Shown here piece after piece: positions 20,842-32,649 of a DNA stretch of 64,000 nucleotides; within the stretch, counting starts at the first letter, position 1, and every line of letters starts with the position of its first letter. Made by a program: the position numbers and the translations under genes. The DNA lies in the NCBI GenBank assembly GCA_030272585.1, contig BSYQ01000001.1, positions 11,175,001 through 11,239,000 on the forward strand. Reading direction: 5' to 3'. This DNA is from Bryopsis sp. KO-2023. Lineage: Eukaryota > Chlorophyta > Ulvophyceae > Bryopsidales > Bryopsidaceae. The notes below the pieces were generated by a model. The model worked only from the letters and a program-made list of their open reading frames with translations. It searched no databases and had not been told where the DNA came from.

Positions 20842-23671
20842 ATGGCGGGGCTCAGCTTTGAGTTCAAAAAACGGACCACAAAAAGCGCTGGAGCGAACAA
20901 AAAGAGCGTCCAAGAACTGCCCCAAGAAGATTCAAAACAGTACATCACCGTCGTTGGCGAGGGCGCTGGAGAGGGAAGCAACGACGACGCTGGTTCGTTG
21001 AAAATCATTCCCGCCTTGGAAAACAGTTTTCAGGTCGGTGGGAAAAAGACCTTCGTCCCTTCGTTCGTTCCCGAAGCGAATTCCGTGGGCAGAACTCAGA
21101 AAGGAGAGGACCGATTCGAAATCGAGCAAGTCGACGAAAAAGATGTGGAGCCCGTCAACTATGGTTTAAACTTGAGGGAGGATGAAGGAGGAGCTGGAGA
21201 CCCCAAAGAAGTCAGGAGAAAACCGAATGGAAAGAAACAGAGATGGGTCGAACAAGAAGCCCAAGTTTACAAAGAGGATGTTGGGAAATTGCCTGATGAA
21301 GCAAATCCTGAGGTTAGTATAGTATCATTGTCCTCCTTGAATTTCATATTCTTTTTTTTTTATTGATTGAATCCAAAGCCTCCTCCGCAAGAATCTGGAT
21401 AGTGGATTGAAATTTAATTCTTGGACGAAGCCACCTCAGCATCCTTTTATTCATTAAAAAGTAATAAGATATTCCCATCTTCCCTCTCTTGGTTTAGACA
21501 ACAAGAAACGATTCAGAAGAGTGGCAAATGTCTGTTGTGGATTGTAGGCCTATGAAGCAATGCCTGTGAGTGATTTTGGGATGGCTCTCCTTCGAGGAAT
21601 GAATTGGAAAGAGGGGGATCCTGTGGGTAGAAATAAAGCGGGAAAAGCTGCAGTGGTTGTGGAATTTATCCCCAGGGATTCCAGGTTAGGCCTCGGGGCG
21701 AAGCCTAGCGCCATCACAGCTGGGAGGAAAAGAAAGCACATGAGCAAAGGTCAGCAGGGAAAGAAAAAAAACACACGACAAGTGGCGGATGTATTTCCAT
21801 TTCTGTCGTTTCTTTGGAGCTGACCTGTGTAACAAGTGAATTTCGTAGCCCCCCCTGTCTACCTTAAATTTGTTTGCGTGTTTTCTAGATGATATGGTTC
21901 TTGCTCCAAGTGCGGATGGCCGAGTCCGACATGTAAAAACCATCGATGAGAAAATGGTGCCCAGAGCTTCTTTGGGGGCTCGCGTAGGCAAAAAAATGCA
22001 TGTCTCTAGAGGGACACATGCAGGTTTCGATTGCGAGGTGTTAGTCATGCACTCACCCGAGAAAGGCCGATCAGGTGTGATATTCACTCTTTGTACAGAC
22101 CCGAATAAAAATAGTTGACATAAATTTTGACTTATTTTCCTTGAGAAATTTGAAATATTCCAGGGCCGAAAGTGTTCAGAATGGTATTCAGTACACCACT
22201 TCCATGCACAATTATTTTTACTTTTTTGGGAGAAGGGAAAACTCAGGGTCATGTGATGACAGAATTTGGGTTTTTTTTTCCCTGGAATATATCTTGTAAA
22301 CATGTTTAAAACAGCCCATCCAGTTTCTGGATTCCAGAGCGAGCCTCTGTGCGACTCTTGGTCAACGATGAGGTCCTGTCTGTCCGTGTGTCGGATTTGA
22401 TTGAACTCTCCCAAAAAAAGCCAAGCAAGAAGCAACGAAAGAGTGAAGGAATTGAGGACAACAAAGAATCGAGGTCATCCTCTTCAAAGGTAATGATTTG
22501 GGGTTCGGTTGAGTTTTGCAATACCTTAATTTATTGTCAACAGCCTTCTCAAGGTTTGTTGTGTGAAGTAGAGATGTGGATAAGCCCAATTGTGGTGTGT
22601 TCTTATTTCTGTTCAACTATGTTAGGCATTGCCTAGAGTGGTTCAGTGACTATTTCCACCTTGGTGTGGGAATTCGGATCGGCCCCCCATCTGATTACTC
22701 AATAATTCTCTCCCTGGAAGAAAATTTTAGCTAGTGCAATAGTCAAATTCTGATCGGCTTGTCCTTGCAAAATTTTTCCAGAAGAAACGGCAAGGGAATG
22801 GAAAGTCGAGCTCTGATGTGCAACCCCCTGAGGGTCCATCCTGGATGTTTTCCGGAATTCGTGTGCGGGTCATTGATAAGAAGATGAACAAGGGAAGATA
22901 TTACCTGAAAAAAGGGATGGTGGATGATGTGCTCAGCCCAGGGGTGGCTAATGTTTCCATGGAGGATTCCAAAGAAGTCCTTGAGGTCAGACACAAATTT
23001 GAACTCTTTTATCTGTCCATGTGATGGTGGTGTGCTAGTGTCCTGAACTCTCTCTTGTGTGCCCCCATGTTTCATTCAAAACGTTTGATCCAGCAGCGAT
23101 ATTTGCACTGGTGGCTTTTCCTCTGAGAAATTTTTGCAGAATGATGAGGTCTGTTTGTTTGCAAATGTTCAAAGGCTGTACCCCAATGCTGTCTGGAAAC
23201 AGTCATCCCTAAAAAGGCTGGAGGGTCGATTTTGGTTCTTGCGGGTGAATTCGTAGGGCAGCAAGGAAAGCTCCTTGAAAAGCGCTCTGACAAAGGTATG
23301 CCAAACACAACGCCGTTTTATTCAACGGAAATCGCAAAAGAAGTCGATTGCTTATTGATTTTTTGGCTTATGTTCCTATAAATGAATGAGGTTCCAAGGC
23401 CCATTCCTCTTTTCTATATTCTTTGATTCAATCTGGTTTGATGAAAAAGTACATGGCTGTGGAAAAAGGCAAACCCGTGAAATGGGATTTTTCATGGAAG
23501 CACACTTGTCATGGAATTCAACGATCAAATAAACTGGATAGTTCCCAAGAATGACATTTGTATCTGGATCTTGCAGGAGTGGCTGCTGTTCAAATTTTAG
23601 AAGACATGTCGGTTGTTCGCTTGCACCTTGATGATATTGCTGAGTATGTAGGAAGTTCAGAAGATTTCTGA
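20842..23671 (+). CDS. GPKOW: GPKOW / Spp2-type spliceosomal G-patch and KOW protein
   Basis: GPKOW (Spp2 in yeast, MOS2 in plants) recruits and activates the DEAH helicase Prp2/DHX16 in the spliceosome. Exons: 20842-21312, 21548-21749, 21889-22074, 22338-22489, 22782-22985, 23175-23295, 23577-23671; all phases join. The start AUG opens MAGLSFEFKKRTTK, the basic N-terminus usual in this family. A G-patch follows (YEAMPVSDFGMALLRGMNW, then GDPVGRNK and LGLGAKPS). The first KOW-like block is RASLGARVGKKMHVSRGTHA. Next comes a lysine-rich linker and a second KOW block (WMFSGIRVRVIDKKMNKGRY), then LETVIPKKAGGSILVLAGEF and the family's C-terminal DDIAEYVGSSEDF. The sixth exon start is my choice of acceptor (TTCAAAG/GCT), since it alone keeps the frame. 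Length of about 476 residues is normal. Nuclear. Confidence 0.93.
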
Positions 23672-24362
23672 TTATCTTAAGGCGCAGCTATTGGATATTA
23701 CGGTTGGGACACCCAAAACGGAGGTGCTTCTTTGTTGACAGTGTGAAATGACACCTACAGCTTCTATCAAGTCCCATTATGTAAGGCATATGAAAGCTGA
23801 CTTCTTGATATTTCTTTTTTTTGATTGGAGGTGGGGGGGGGGGGATTGTATGGAACAAAAGGTCAGGAAACCTTTTGTTCCCAATGTCGAGGATCCATCT
23901 ATGAAGAAGGTTCCTCCAATATATGTTTGGCAATATCTCCTCTCTTGAACATCTGTTGTGCACAAGGTTTTTTTTTAAGTACCCTCAGTGCTCCGCTGCA
24001 GATTTCTGTTTCGGTTGTGTCCCTGACCAGATTTCTGGACTTCCAACCAGGATATTAACCTCCAACCTTAATTCAGTTTCCACTTCTTTATTCCCTGTCC
24101 GTCCTGACCTTGGACGATGGGCACGATGCAACCTCACAGTAAGCACCCGAGATAGTTCCAACCAGGACGCCTCCACCAACCTCAGCGTTTCTCATGTTTA
24201 GTAATAAAGCACCTGTTACGCTTTGGATGGCGCCCAAAGAAGAACCTTTCCCCCACAACATCAATTCCACAACGAACCTTGGCTTCAGCCTCGCACTCCA
24301 GTCGTGTGTCCCGACTACAAGAGCACGAGGGACACTGGATTCAGGTTGTGCAGGGAAGAGAA
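23672..24362. other. Intergenic region upstream of the unknown membrane protein
   Basis: A G run at 23831-23843 and scattered T runs. A 93-codon minus-strand frame (24088-24369) overlaps the start of the next gene and has no recognisable motif. Probably promoter and 5' untranslated sequence. Confidence 0.4.
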
Positions 24363-27300
24363 ATGTCATTTTGTGGGCCGAGGGCCTTTTGGGAGGGGGG
24401 GTTCACGCTTGGCGTCAGCCATTGGCCTTCGTTTGCTTCGGCTGGAAGCTTCTCCCCTGCCAACTCGCTCGACTTCAGCGGGGGACTGGGACACTTGATC
24501 GAAAATGTCTTTTCGAGGGAAGCTTTTGGCGATGTGGGAAGGCTGGTGAGTCTGGATTGTTTGGGACGTCACTCTGTTCTGTTTCTATTGCCTCTTTGCT
24601 GGGGTTGGGGGAAAAGATGGGGGGGTTTGGAGGATAACAACATTTCCTTCAATGCGTGTAACTCAATTATGAAACCAAAAATCAAGCTGGGACACTTTTG
24701 CATTAAAAAAAAAATGTATGCATGGAGATAGGGGTTCTGATTGAACAAAGAAAATGTGGATGTTTTTTGAATTTGTTTTCCCTTGGGTTGACATGACAGG
24801 GGGATAATGGTGTCCGGAAGCCAGCTCGATTTTTCGATGTGTTTACCCCGAGCCATTTAGTTTTTATCGTGGGAAGACAAACAGGTGGGTTTAATTTATT
24901 GTGTTGTTAATCTGGCCATTGCAATATAACTCCCCTCCCGCAAGAAAACTGAATAGAAAACTGAGAGAAAAACATCGAGAATTTAGGAGAGAGAGAGAAA
25001 AAAAAACGTGAATAGAAAAAAAGCACCCATTGGAATTGTAATTGAAAGTGACTCAGATAGCCGCTGATCCAGAGAAATATAGCTTTCAGGTTTGTGTGGC
25101 TGTGTTTTTTGCGGTGCTGATATCAATATATGACTTATTTTATTATCATTCTTCAGAATAAAGTTTGTTTTGTTTAGTTTTGTGACTTTGTGGGTGAAAA
25201 CCTCATAATGTGGACCATTTTAGCGTGCAAGTGGGTGCTGTGCGCCCTTAATTTAATTTCTTTTTAGGGTTTCTTACTGTTGTTTGCATTTGTGTTTCCA
25301 TAGTGCAGCTTTGAATGTAATGTTGGAATTGTCTCCATACGTTTCGCAAGTCCACGACGAGATTGAGGAAGCCGAAAAAGAGGTAGCGTCATCAGAAAGA
25401 GTCATCCCATTGTCTGTGATTTTTCTGGTCTCCCAAAATGTTGCCTCACGAAAGAGGTGGTTCTGTCTGAAAAACCTCGGTTGGTGTATATTTTAGAATC
25501 GGGATGCTGTCATGCCACCATTTCCCCCATTGGATGACTGTTTGAGAAAAGGATTGTTTTCAGCAGCCAAGCAAGTGACCGTTACACTTGTAAGGTGGGT
25601 ATTGTGCGGGTGAAAACTTTCTGGGTTGTTTCATTAATTATTCTTAATATTTTTTTTGCGACCTCTTGTTTTATGAGTTCAAGCGAAGTCCTTTATTGTG
25701 GAACCGAGAAGAAAATCTGGGTTTTTTTTGGTGTACCGTTTAGCTGTGGATAATGGCCTTTGAAAGCCTTTCTTTTTGCTCCTTTTTTTTTAAGAGGAAA
25801 CGTACTCCCCCAATAGATTTGATGCACTTTTCTCTGATGCCAAAATGGGTTACGGAATGATTCGCTTAAATTCCCTCATTTTATTTTAAAATGTTGCGTG
25901 TAGGAACACTTTCGGCATGAACAGATCAAAGTCGAAAAAGAAACCACACACTTTTTATCTTGTTTGTGTCCATCAATTTGGACTGACTGTACAATGAATT
26001 CAGATTTTCAATACTACTCATGTGAATTCAGAGGTTCTGGCTTTTTCTATACTTTTCAAGGTATCATAGTTTTTGATTCTGGATCGAGAAATTGAAGCTG
26101 GCTTTGCAGGTGGCTGTCAGATAATCTTGTGTACATCTGCCTCCCAGTAAAAATTGCAACTGAACTCCTCAAAGGTATGAATTTCCAAATGGTACTGATT
26201 CTCTGTGGGGAGGCATTTTGGGAGTTTGAATTCTGCCCTTGTTTTTTCTTTCCAGTGGTGAAAAACGAGCAGCACCAATGACTATATATTTTATGGGTGT
26301 GAAAATATGTGGGGCCTTTCTGATAGGTGTCTTGTACATCGTTTTTCTGACCAATGAATTTGTTAAAAAGCACATCGCAATTGAACCACTAACAGAAAAT
26401 TGAGGAAACAATTTGATGTGGGTGTATTGGCGAGGGCAACTCTGGATGATTCATGATATCGTTTGATTGACAGTTTTTTTCCTCTGTGTTTTTGCCCAGA
26501 TGCAAGAAAAGAGATAATGGGGCTATTCGAAAAAGGATCTTCAACACTAGAACTGTCCAGAGGAATTTACAGCACTATGTTGACAAGTATGGCGTTGAAT
26601 TTTTTCAATTGTTTTGTCCTGTTGTTTTTCTTTGTTTACGTCTTTGGGTCGTTTTCTTGGCTGCATCAAAACAACTCATAAAAAACGTTGGCATGTGTGT
26701 CTGAAAACAGCATATTGCACTTGGGCTCTTGCGGAGTTCACTGTTTCGATGGGGCTAGACATCTATGCAATGTAAGTGTCAATCTTCGGGGATTTGCTTT
26801 GTGTTTTTTCTACATTTCCACCACATCGAGGCAGGTTCACAAAAAAACTCAACCAAATTCTCGATTGCATTCTTCCTACGATTTGATGGTAGACTTTCCC
26901 CCAAAAAAAAAGAGTGTAAGAATTCAAATGCATGGTTATGGTGCGATTTGCAGGGGAAAAGGCAAGCGGAATTTCAAGGCTATTCTGTCGAAGGCAAAAC
27001 TACACGCCTATCGATGTGGATTCTTACTTTTCACAGATCCAATAGGTGAGCCGTTCTTTTTACCTTTTCGTTGTTTTGTAAGGCTGATTTTTTTTTCAAT
27101 GATGCCTGTGGATGCAGGCAAGCACACAAAAAAGTGTTCTGTCAATTTTTGCGTCAAAATTCCTTCTAGTTTTGACATAGATTCTGATTTCTCTGCAATT
27201 TTCATTTGCAAATGGATATTGCGGGCCTCATTTTTTGGGGGGGCCCCCAAGAGCCTCCATCCAATTGTTTCATGTGTTCCATTCTACCTACAGCATTTGC

Positions 27301-27429
27301 TTCTTGATTTCAGGTGGGGTGGTTGGTGGGATATCCTCTGCATCAGCGTTTGGAAATGGAAGAGCTTGGCTGGGTGTAATGATTGGATTCAATGTTCTGG
27401 ACCTCTTCGTGGCTTCCATTGTTATATGA
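24363..27429 (+). CDS. Unknown multi-exon membrane protein
   Basis: I do not recognise the family. Likely exons: 24363-24545 (MSFCGPRAFWEGG start, ending FSREAFGDVGRL), 24800-24884 (KPARFFDVFTPSHLVFIVG), 25049-25089 (TQIAADPEKYSFQ), about 25304-25382 (NVMLELSPYVSQVHDEIEE), 25497-25594 (DAVMPPFPPLDDCLRKGLF), 26113-26175 (WLSDNLVYICLPVKIATEL), about 26501-26585 (LFEKGSSTLELSRGIYST), about 26712-26769 (CTWALAEFTVSMGLDIYA), 26953-27044 (FKAILSKAKLHAYRCGFLL) and 27316-27429 (GGVVGGISSASAFGNGR, ending VLDLFVASIVI). All joins hold in phase except the fourth, whose acceptor is unclear. The last three exons carry hydrophobic segments, so the C-terminal half is probably membrane-embedded with Gly/Ser-rich packing. 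Transcription follows GPKOW on the same strand. Confidence 0.6.
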
Positions 27430-28709
27430 CCCAGATCTGAGAAGAGCATTGCTCCAAGTGTTCTACAAACCCCCTCTCAATCCCCCTCTCTGTTAACTCC
27501 CCATCAAACGTCCTGATATGTTTACTATTTCCCAGCACTGTTGACTGGTACAGGATGCAAGGAGCTGAGTCTAGCCGGTGGGCGTCATGTCATGTTGTTA
27601 TATATAAATGAAATTGTAGATTGGTTCCTTTGGAAAATCGGGGGAGGGAGGGGGGGATATATACAGATTCAAAGTGCATTTTGGAGTGGGGAGCATCGTA
27701 GCGTTGATGGGTTTTCTTTTCAGGGGTGACAGAGGAGTTTTATGCGGACGAGGGTTTTTCCTTGAAGGACTGTTTTGGGATTGAGTGTTGGCTCCAAAGG
27801 CATTAATTGTTGATGAAATGTTCTGTCAAGTGATAAAGATTCCATCAGTACTTTTTTAAACTTCTATATGGAACATGGAAAAAGAAAATGAACTTTTGAA
27901 ATAAGTAAAAAAACGGAGTCTCCCTTCCAATGTTGGTTTTCCTGTGTATTCCTTTCGTTCAGCTTGACAATTGTGGGGATTTGTCTGAAGTTTCAAAGAC
28001 AGAATGAACAAGTGATACATGTCCACACAGAGCAGCCAAATAAACAAATTATACAAAGATCGTTCCTACTTCCCACTATTCCTTTTATCCTGCCATAACC
28101 CAGTCCTTGCTGACCTTTACACCCTCACAGCTTCTCTCTATGTTTCACAACTGGCACCATGTGACCTTCCGCTTTATCCAGTCTTGGGTCTACAATAGAA
28201 GGCACCCACAGCCAGCTTTCCCATTGTTTTGCTTTTTTTTTTTCCAAAACCAACCTATCGCACATTCTTGTTGAGACATGTTCTCTGCTATATTACAAAC
28301 ACCCATTTCTCATTCATTTTCTTCCTAAGTGAATCCTATCAACAGGGCGAGACAATTCCCAAATAAATTTGCGCCTTGAGTTTGAGGTCATGGAAAAAGC
28401 AAGCACCTTGGCACAAAAAAAGCCCCAACTGCAACTTTTCTTAAACGGCTTCAAAGTGTGGAGAAACAAAAGCCATTCCCCACCACACATAGACACACAA
28501 TAACAACATCAAAATTTAACATATTGCTTGCAAAAAAAGAAAGAATCTCCCAACACTCCCCTAGGAGATTATTCTGTACTGACTGACAACCCCAAAGTCC
28601 ATTTCCAACACAACCAAAGACTAATCCCAAAGGATAAAAACAACCAGCTGCAACACGAAGACAATCCTTGGAGAGGTAGCGAGGCGGAGCATGATGCAGA
28701 AGTGTTATA
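27430..28709. other. Intergenic region, no gene seen
   Basis: It lies between two convergent genes. It contains G-run and T-run tracts and a C/A-rich part (28060-28700) that could hold the 3' untranslated region of the minus-strand gene. No exon with convincing protein composition. Confidence 0.5.
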
Positions 28710-31396
28710 TCATTTTCCAGAGAACAAACGCATGGTATGACTGACGACTGTGCTGACAACAGACAGAACGTAAACCCCTGATTCCACATTGTTGGTCGTC
28801 TGCCGTTCCCTTTCGAGCTTTTGGAGATCGTAGGATAAGCGATCCAAGTAGTTGATTGTCATTCCCATGGACTCTGAAATGCTCATCTGAAAAGACAAAC
28901 AAGCGCTGTTAAAAAAAAACAAACCTTAACAAGAACATGCACAAAAGATGAACTTTATTCCAGAAAGATATGGTAGGCAAATATTTCCATAAAATCTTTT
29001 TTGACCATTTGATGCACATTGGGCATTTTCTCCAGGTTGTGATACTTTGCTTACCAGTATCAATGCCACCATGATCAAGATTGCCAAGAAACACAGGGTC
29101 GCCATGAAAATCTGGGCGCCCACCCCAATTCTGAAGAATCTGGAAACGCCTGGCTTTCTTCGCAGGACCGCTTTTGTGAACATGGTTGAGAATCTTTGGT
29201 CAGTCAGGTTGGATAAGTTTCGGATGATGTCGTTCAAATAAGCGGTGCTCAATGGGTAGGGTGGGAACGGAAAAAACGACGGAAGCCTCTTGGAGCGCCT
29301 GATCAACTGCACCAAATGAGAACTGTTGCTCCCTCACCATAAAACCAAAAAAAATATTCCAAAAGGGCAGGATCTCTCAAACGCATATATATATATATAT
29401 ATATGGGTGTGTTGATTGTGAAGTGAGCGGCTCAATATCTCAACAAGACAATTTCCTTCCCTTTTCATCACTTCAAACCCAGCCTAGAGGTATATCTCAA
29501 TAGGTTCAATTACATTTCTTCATTTTCCAACAATAGTTTGCTTTACATTGAAACAAGAATCATACCATGAGGGCTGGGTATTGACCACACATTGTATTTC
29601 CTCACGTAATTGGTTCTTAAAAAGCTTAAAAGTCTCACTGTTTCCAAGGGTTTTACACCAACCTTGGAACACTGCTTGCAATGTTCAGTCAGATTTCGAA
29701 CAGCCCTCAACGCCCCGCACTGAATCTCGGTGCTTTCGCTTCCACAGAGATCCAAAATTTCCTCCACAGAGTCCTTCAAGCATTTCCTCGAGACAGGCCA
29801 GCTTGTAACATACCATACCAACAAATCAGCTGCTGCAAACCTGTCCTTCAGACATGCCTCCTCCCATCTCAGCACCCCAACTGAGCTTTTTGGAATCCTG
29901 TCGGGGAAGCTTCCGATGGCACCATCCTTGAGTCCAGATATGACCCCAATTTTGATGCTGTGAGGGTTTGAATCGGATGGCTGCCATACTTTTCGAAGGA
30001 CCGCAGCCACAGCAGCTGGCGTTCGAGCTCTGAGTAATTCTTTGACATTCTTAGAGGAGGTAGTTGCCTTTTCACTGGATCCTGTGTTTAAAAACACAAG
30101 GAGACTTGCTTTGAACACCCAACATCAATTCCAGAATAGTTTTGGAATCTACAGTGAATTTGGAGAGTAGGCACAGAAAGACCTTTATGGATGTGGATTT
30201 TGTCAAGTCATCCGGGATACCCTCAAGAAAAGAACTGTTTCTTCAAAGTTGCAAGAATTCAAGTCGATTGGTGAGTAGGTCGCAAATGCAATGCAAACAC
30301 ACCCGTTGTGTAAACAGTTATGTAAATATATATCCGTTACCCGTTTCCGTGTACGCCCCGCCGACGTCCCTCTGGACGTCGACCGCTTCCGACAGGCCAG
30401 TAGCAGAGTTGTGCGTTTCTATGCGCCACCGCTTGATTCTGCCGGTGTCGACCCATTTCACGGTCACTTCTCCCTTCGCCACGTTTCTGATGAAACTGAG
30501 CTCGGCCGTCGGCTCCCTTGCGAACTCCATTGCTTTCGTCAAGTACTGCTTCCCGACCAAGTCCTTGTTGATAAGAGTGAACCGGTCCACGAGAATCGAG
30601 TTGGCCGTAACCACTGGAACTCGTTTCCCTTCCGTATCCAGAACAAGATTAGACTTGGCGCTTGTCGACGACCCACCGGACGTCGTTCGATACAGAGGAC
30701 TCCCATTGTCGTCAGCAGTCTGGCGAAAGACGTACACCTCGCCTGCGACCGATAAGCAAGGAACGCAATCAACCGCGCAACACAGGCATCCGCCTTTTAG
30801 GACGAGAAGAGTTGTATGTTTGCTTCAAAAGTACAGAATTGTTCTATTTTAGTCAGTTCTTGCGGCTTGCAAACATCCAATGCTTGTTCGTTTGGGTTCC
30901 TGAATCCAGACATCATAGTATATTTGCAACCAAACCACAAAGCGAAGCAACAGAACGCAAACTGCAGAACGCCAACCATCGAAAGTTATTCATTTTAAAC
31001 GCTAGCAACCTGAAGAAAAAGAGGTATCTCACTTTCGTCGGCCACAGCAACGAACGTTCCTATGGCGCCCAAATGTGCCGTTGTGCTCCAAAACGAATCG
31101 CCCCCCGCATCCGACTTTCCCACCGATTCCAAGGAGATGGCCGAAGGCGGAATAGTCACAACGTCGACCCTGCCAACGGAACTCGAAGAAAACACTTCAT
31201 TCGGAAAGAGCAGCTCCTTGGGAGGGTGAGCTGGGTAGGTCGCAGCTTCCTCGTTGCTTTGTTTTCTTGACACGGAGTAGAAGACTCGACCGTCAGGTCG
31301 TTGCGCGAAAGAAATCACGTGTCCCTTGTGCGTGATTCGCTCGAGGGGTTGATACTGCGCTGCGTTGCTGGGCGGGGGAGAATTGGTGCGCGTCAT
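28710..31396 (-). CDS. Unknown protein with helical repeats and C-terminal membrane segments
   Basis: Five minus-strand exons join with consistent phases into 542 residues: 31033-31396, 30341-30742, 29589-30081, 29055-29247, 28710-28886. The N-terminal part is polar (ERITHKGHVISFAQRPDGRV, LFPNEVFSSSSVGRVDVV) followed by a beta-rich stretch (VYVFRQTADDNGSPLYRT, VPVVTANSILVDRFTLINK, ELSFIRNVAKGEVTVKWVDT). The middle exon is all helix and looks like ARM/HEAT-type repeats (VEEILDLCGSESTEIQC, GALRAVRNLTEHCKQC). The fourth exon has a strong membrane segment (IFMATLCFLAILIMVALIL), and the last has a charged helix (RLSYDLQKLERERQ) and a second hydrophobic stretch (VYVLSVVSTVV). Family not recognised. 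A 259-base intron skips an open stretch near 30180-30250 that does not fit the phase. Confidence 0.7.
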
Positions 31397-32649
31397 CGTG
31401 GCTTGCGGCAAGCTGCGATGACGATGGAGAACAAGGTGCACAGATTCCGGAGTTGCAGGATGCAGGCAAACCAGACGATTATTGTCTTGGGGTATTGGCG
31501 TGCCCCTCACTGGGTTGATGTTCGAGGAACGCAACCCAAACCAAACCAAAAATTACATGCGCAACGGGACGCAACGGAGCCCAGCCTGTCCGCGTTTGTG
31601 GTGCCCTCTGTGAAATTCCCTTGACAATCAATCAATTTGATTGCACGAATGAAAGGACAGCCATCAAAGTCGCCACCGCTCTGGCTGGGAGGTTGCAGAA
31701 GAGTTCCAGGGAGATTACCTGAAGGAACCAGACCGAGAAACTGATGGCAAATGCAAGGTTGGCTCCTCAGAACAAGATTCTTCGAATTTCGATTTTCCAG
31801 GTGGGGAAAGGCCAAGCCTGGATTCGTCTCCATCACTCCAGACTTTCAAGTTACCCCTTCTACCAGATGAGAGCTAACAGTCACCCCTGGTACATTTTTT
31901 TAGAGATATGCACAGAAAAGCAAGCACATCAAGGGGGTGAATTTGCATGATGCCAGCTCAAACGAAGTATCAGACACTGGGACAAACATCCAAGCTGAAT
32001 GCAACTTGATGAGCTCTTGAATAAAATTCTAACATCCAAAGACCAAACAAAATCAAAGAGAGTGCAATCAACCCCCCCCCCCCCCCCCGAAAAAATAGAA
32101 CACACAAACACACATATATTATTTTTAATCGAAGGAAACCATCTCGATTGTTTGAGTACCATGGAACCACCACATCTCACTTCCATTTTCAACACGCAAG
32201 CAAGAGCTTCTTTTTACAAATACGATCCTTTTCAAAAATGTGGAAGCTCCTCACAGCCGAAAAAAGTCCAAAATATATCTCCAAAAATCAATAGGTCCCC
32301 TACTCCACCGTGTTGGCGAAACACTCAAAAATACGCCCACAAACTCCACAGGAGACAAAAATGTCTGAAAACCAATCATTGAATCATCTTTTCACATACA
32401 CACTCACAAGACCTACACGGTAATTTTTCCTCTCAAAATGTTGTACAACACTACCAAAATTGCCTCAAGAAGAGGCTAATAAAACATACATTGGCCGACT
32501 GCCTAGAGGATTGAGTTTTGGTGCGAGACACAAATTAAACCACCACCCACTCTTCCTCAGGAGACCACAGAAGGAAAAAAAACAGTGAAGAGCCGCAGGG
32601 CAAGCACCTCACTAGAACTTCTCATTCATTTCTTATGTACATGCATTTT
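31397..32649. other. Intergenic region between two minus-strand genes
   Basis: A long C run lies at 32072-32088. The open frames here (for example 31999-32382) are low-complexity and unconvincing. It should contain the promoter of the preceding minus-strand gene and the 3' end of the EF-G-like gene. Confidence 0.5.

Noticed and set aside
26832-26884. Extra exon in the unknown membrane protein (after GAGGCAG)
   Set aside because: It would put a stop in frame; skipping it joins 26769 to 26953 in perfect phase.
29386-29404. (AT)n run as a regulatory feature
   Set aside because: Ordinary dinucleotide microsatellite inside an intron.
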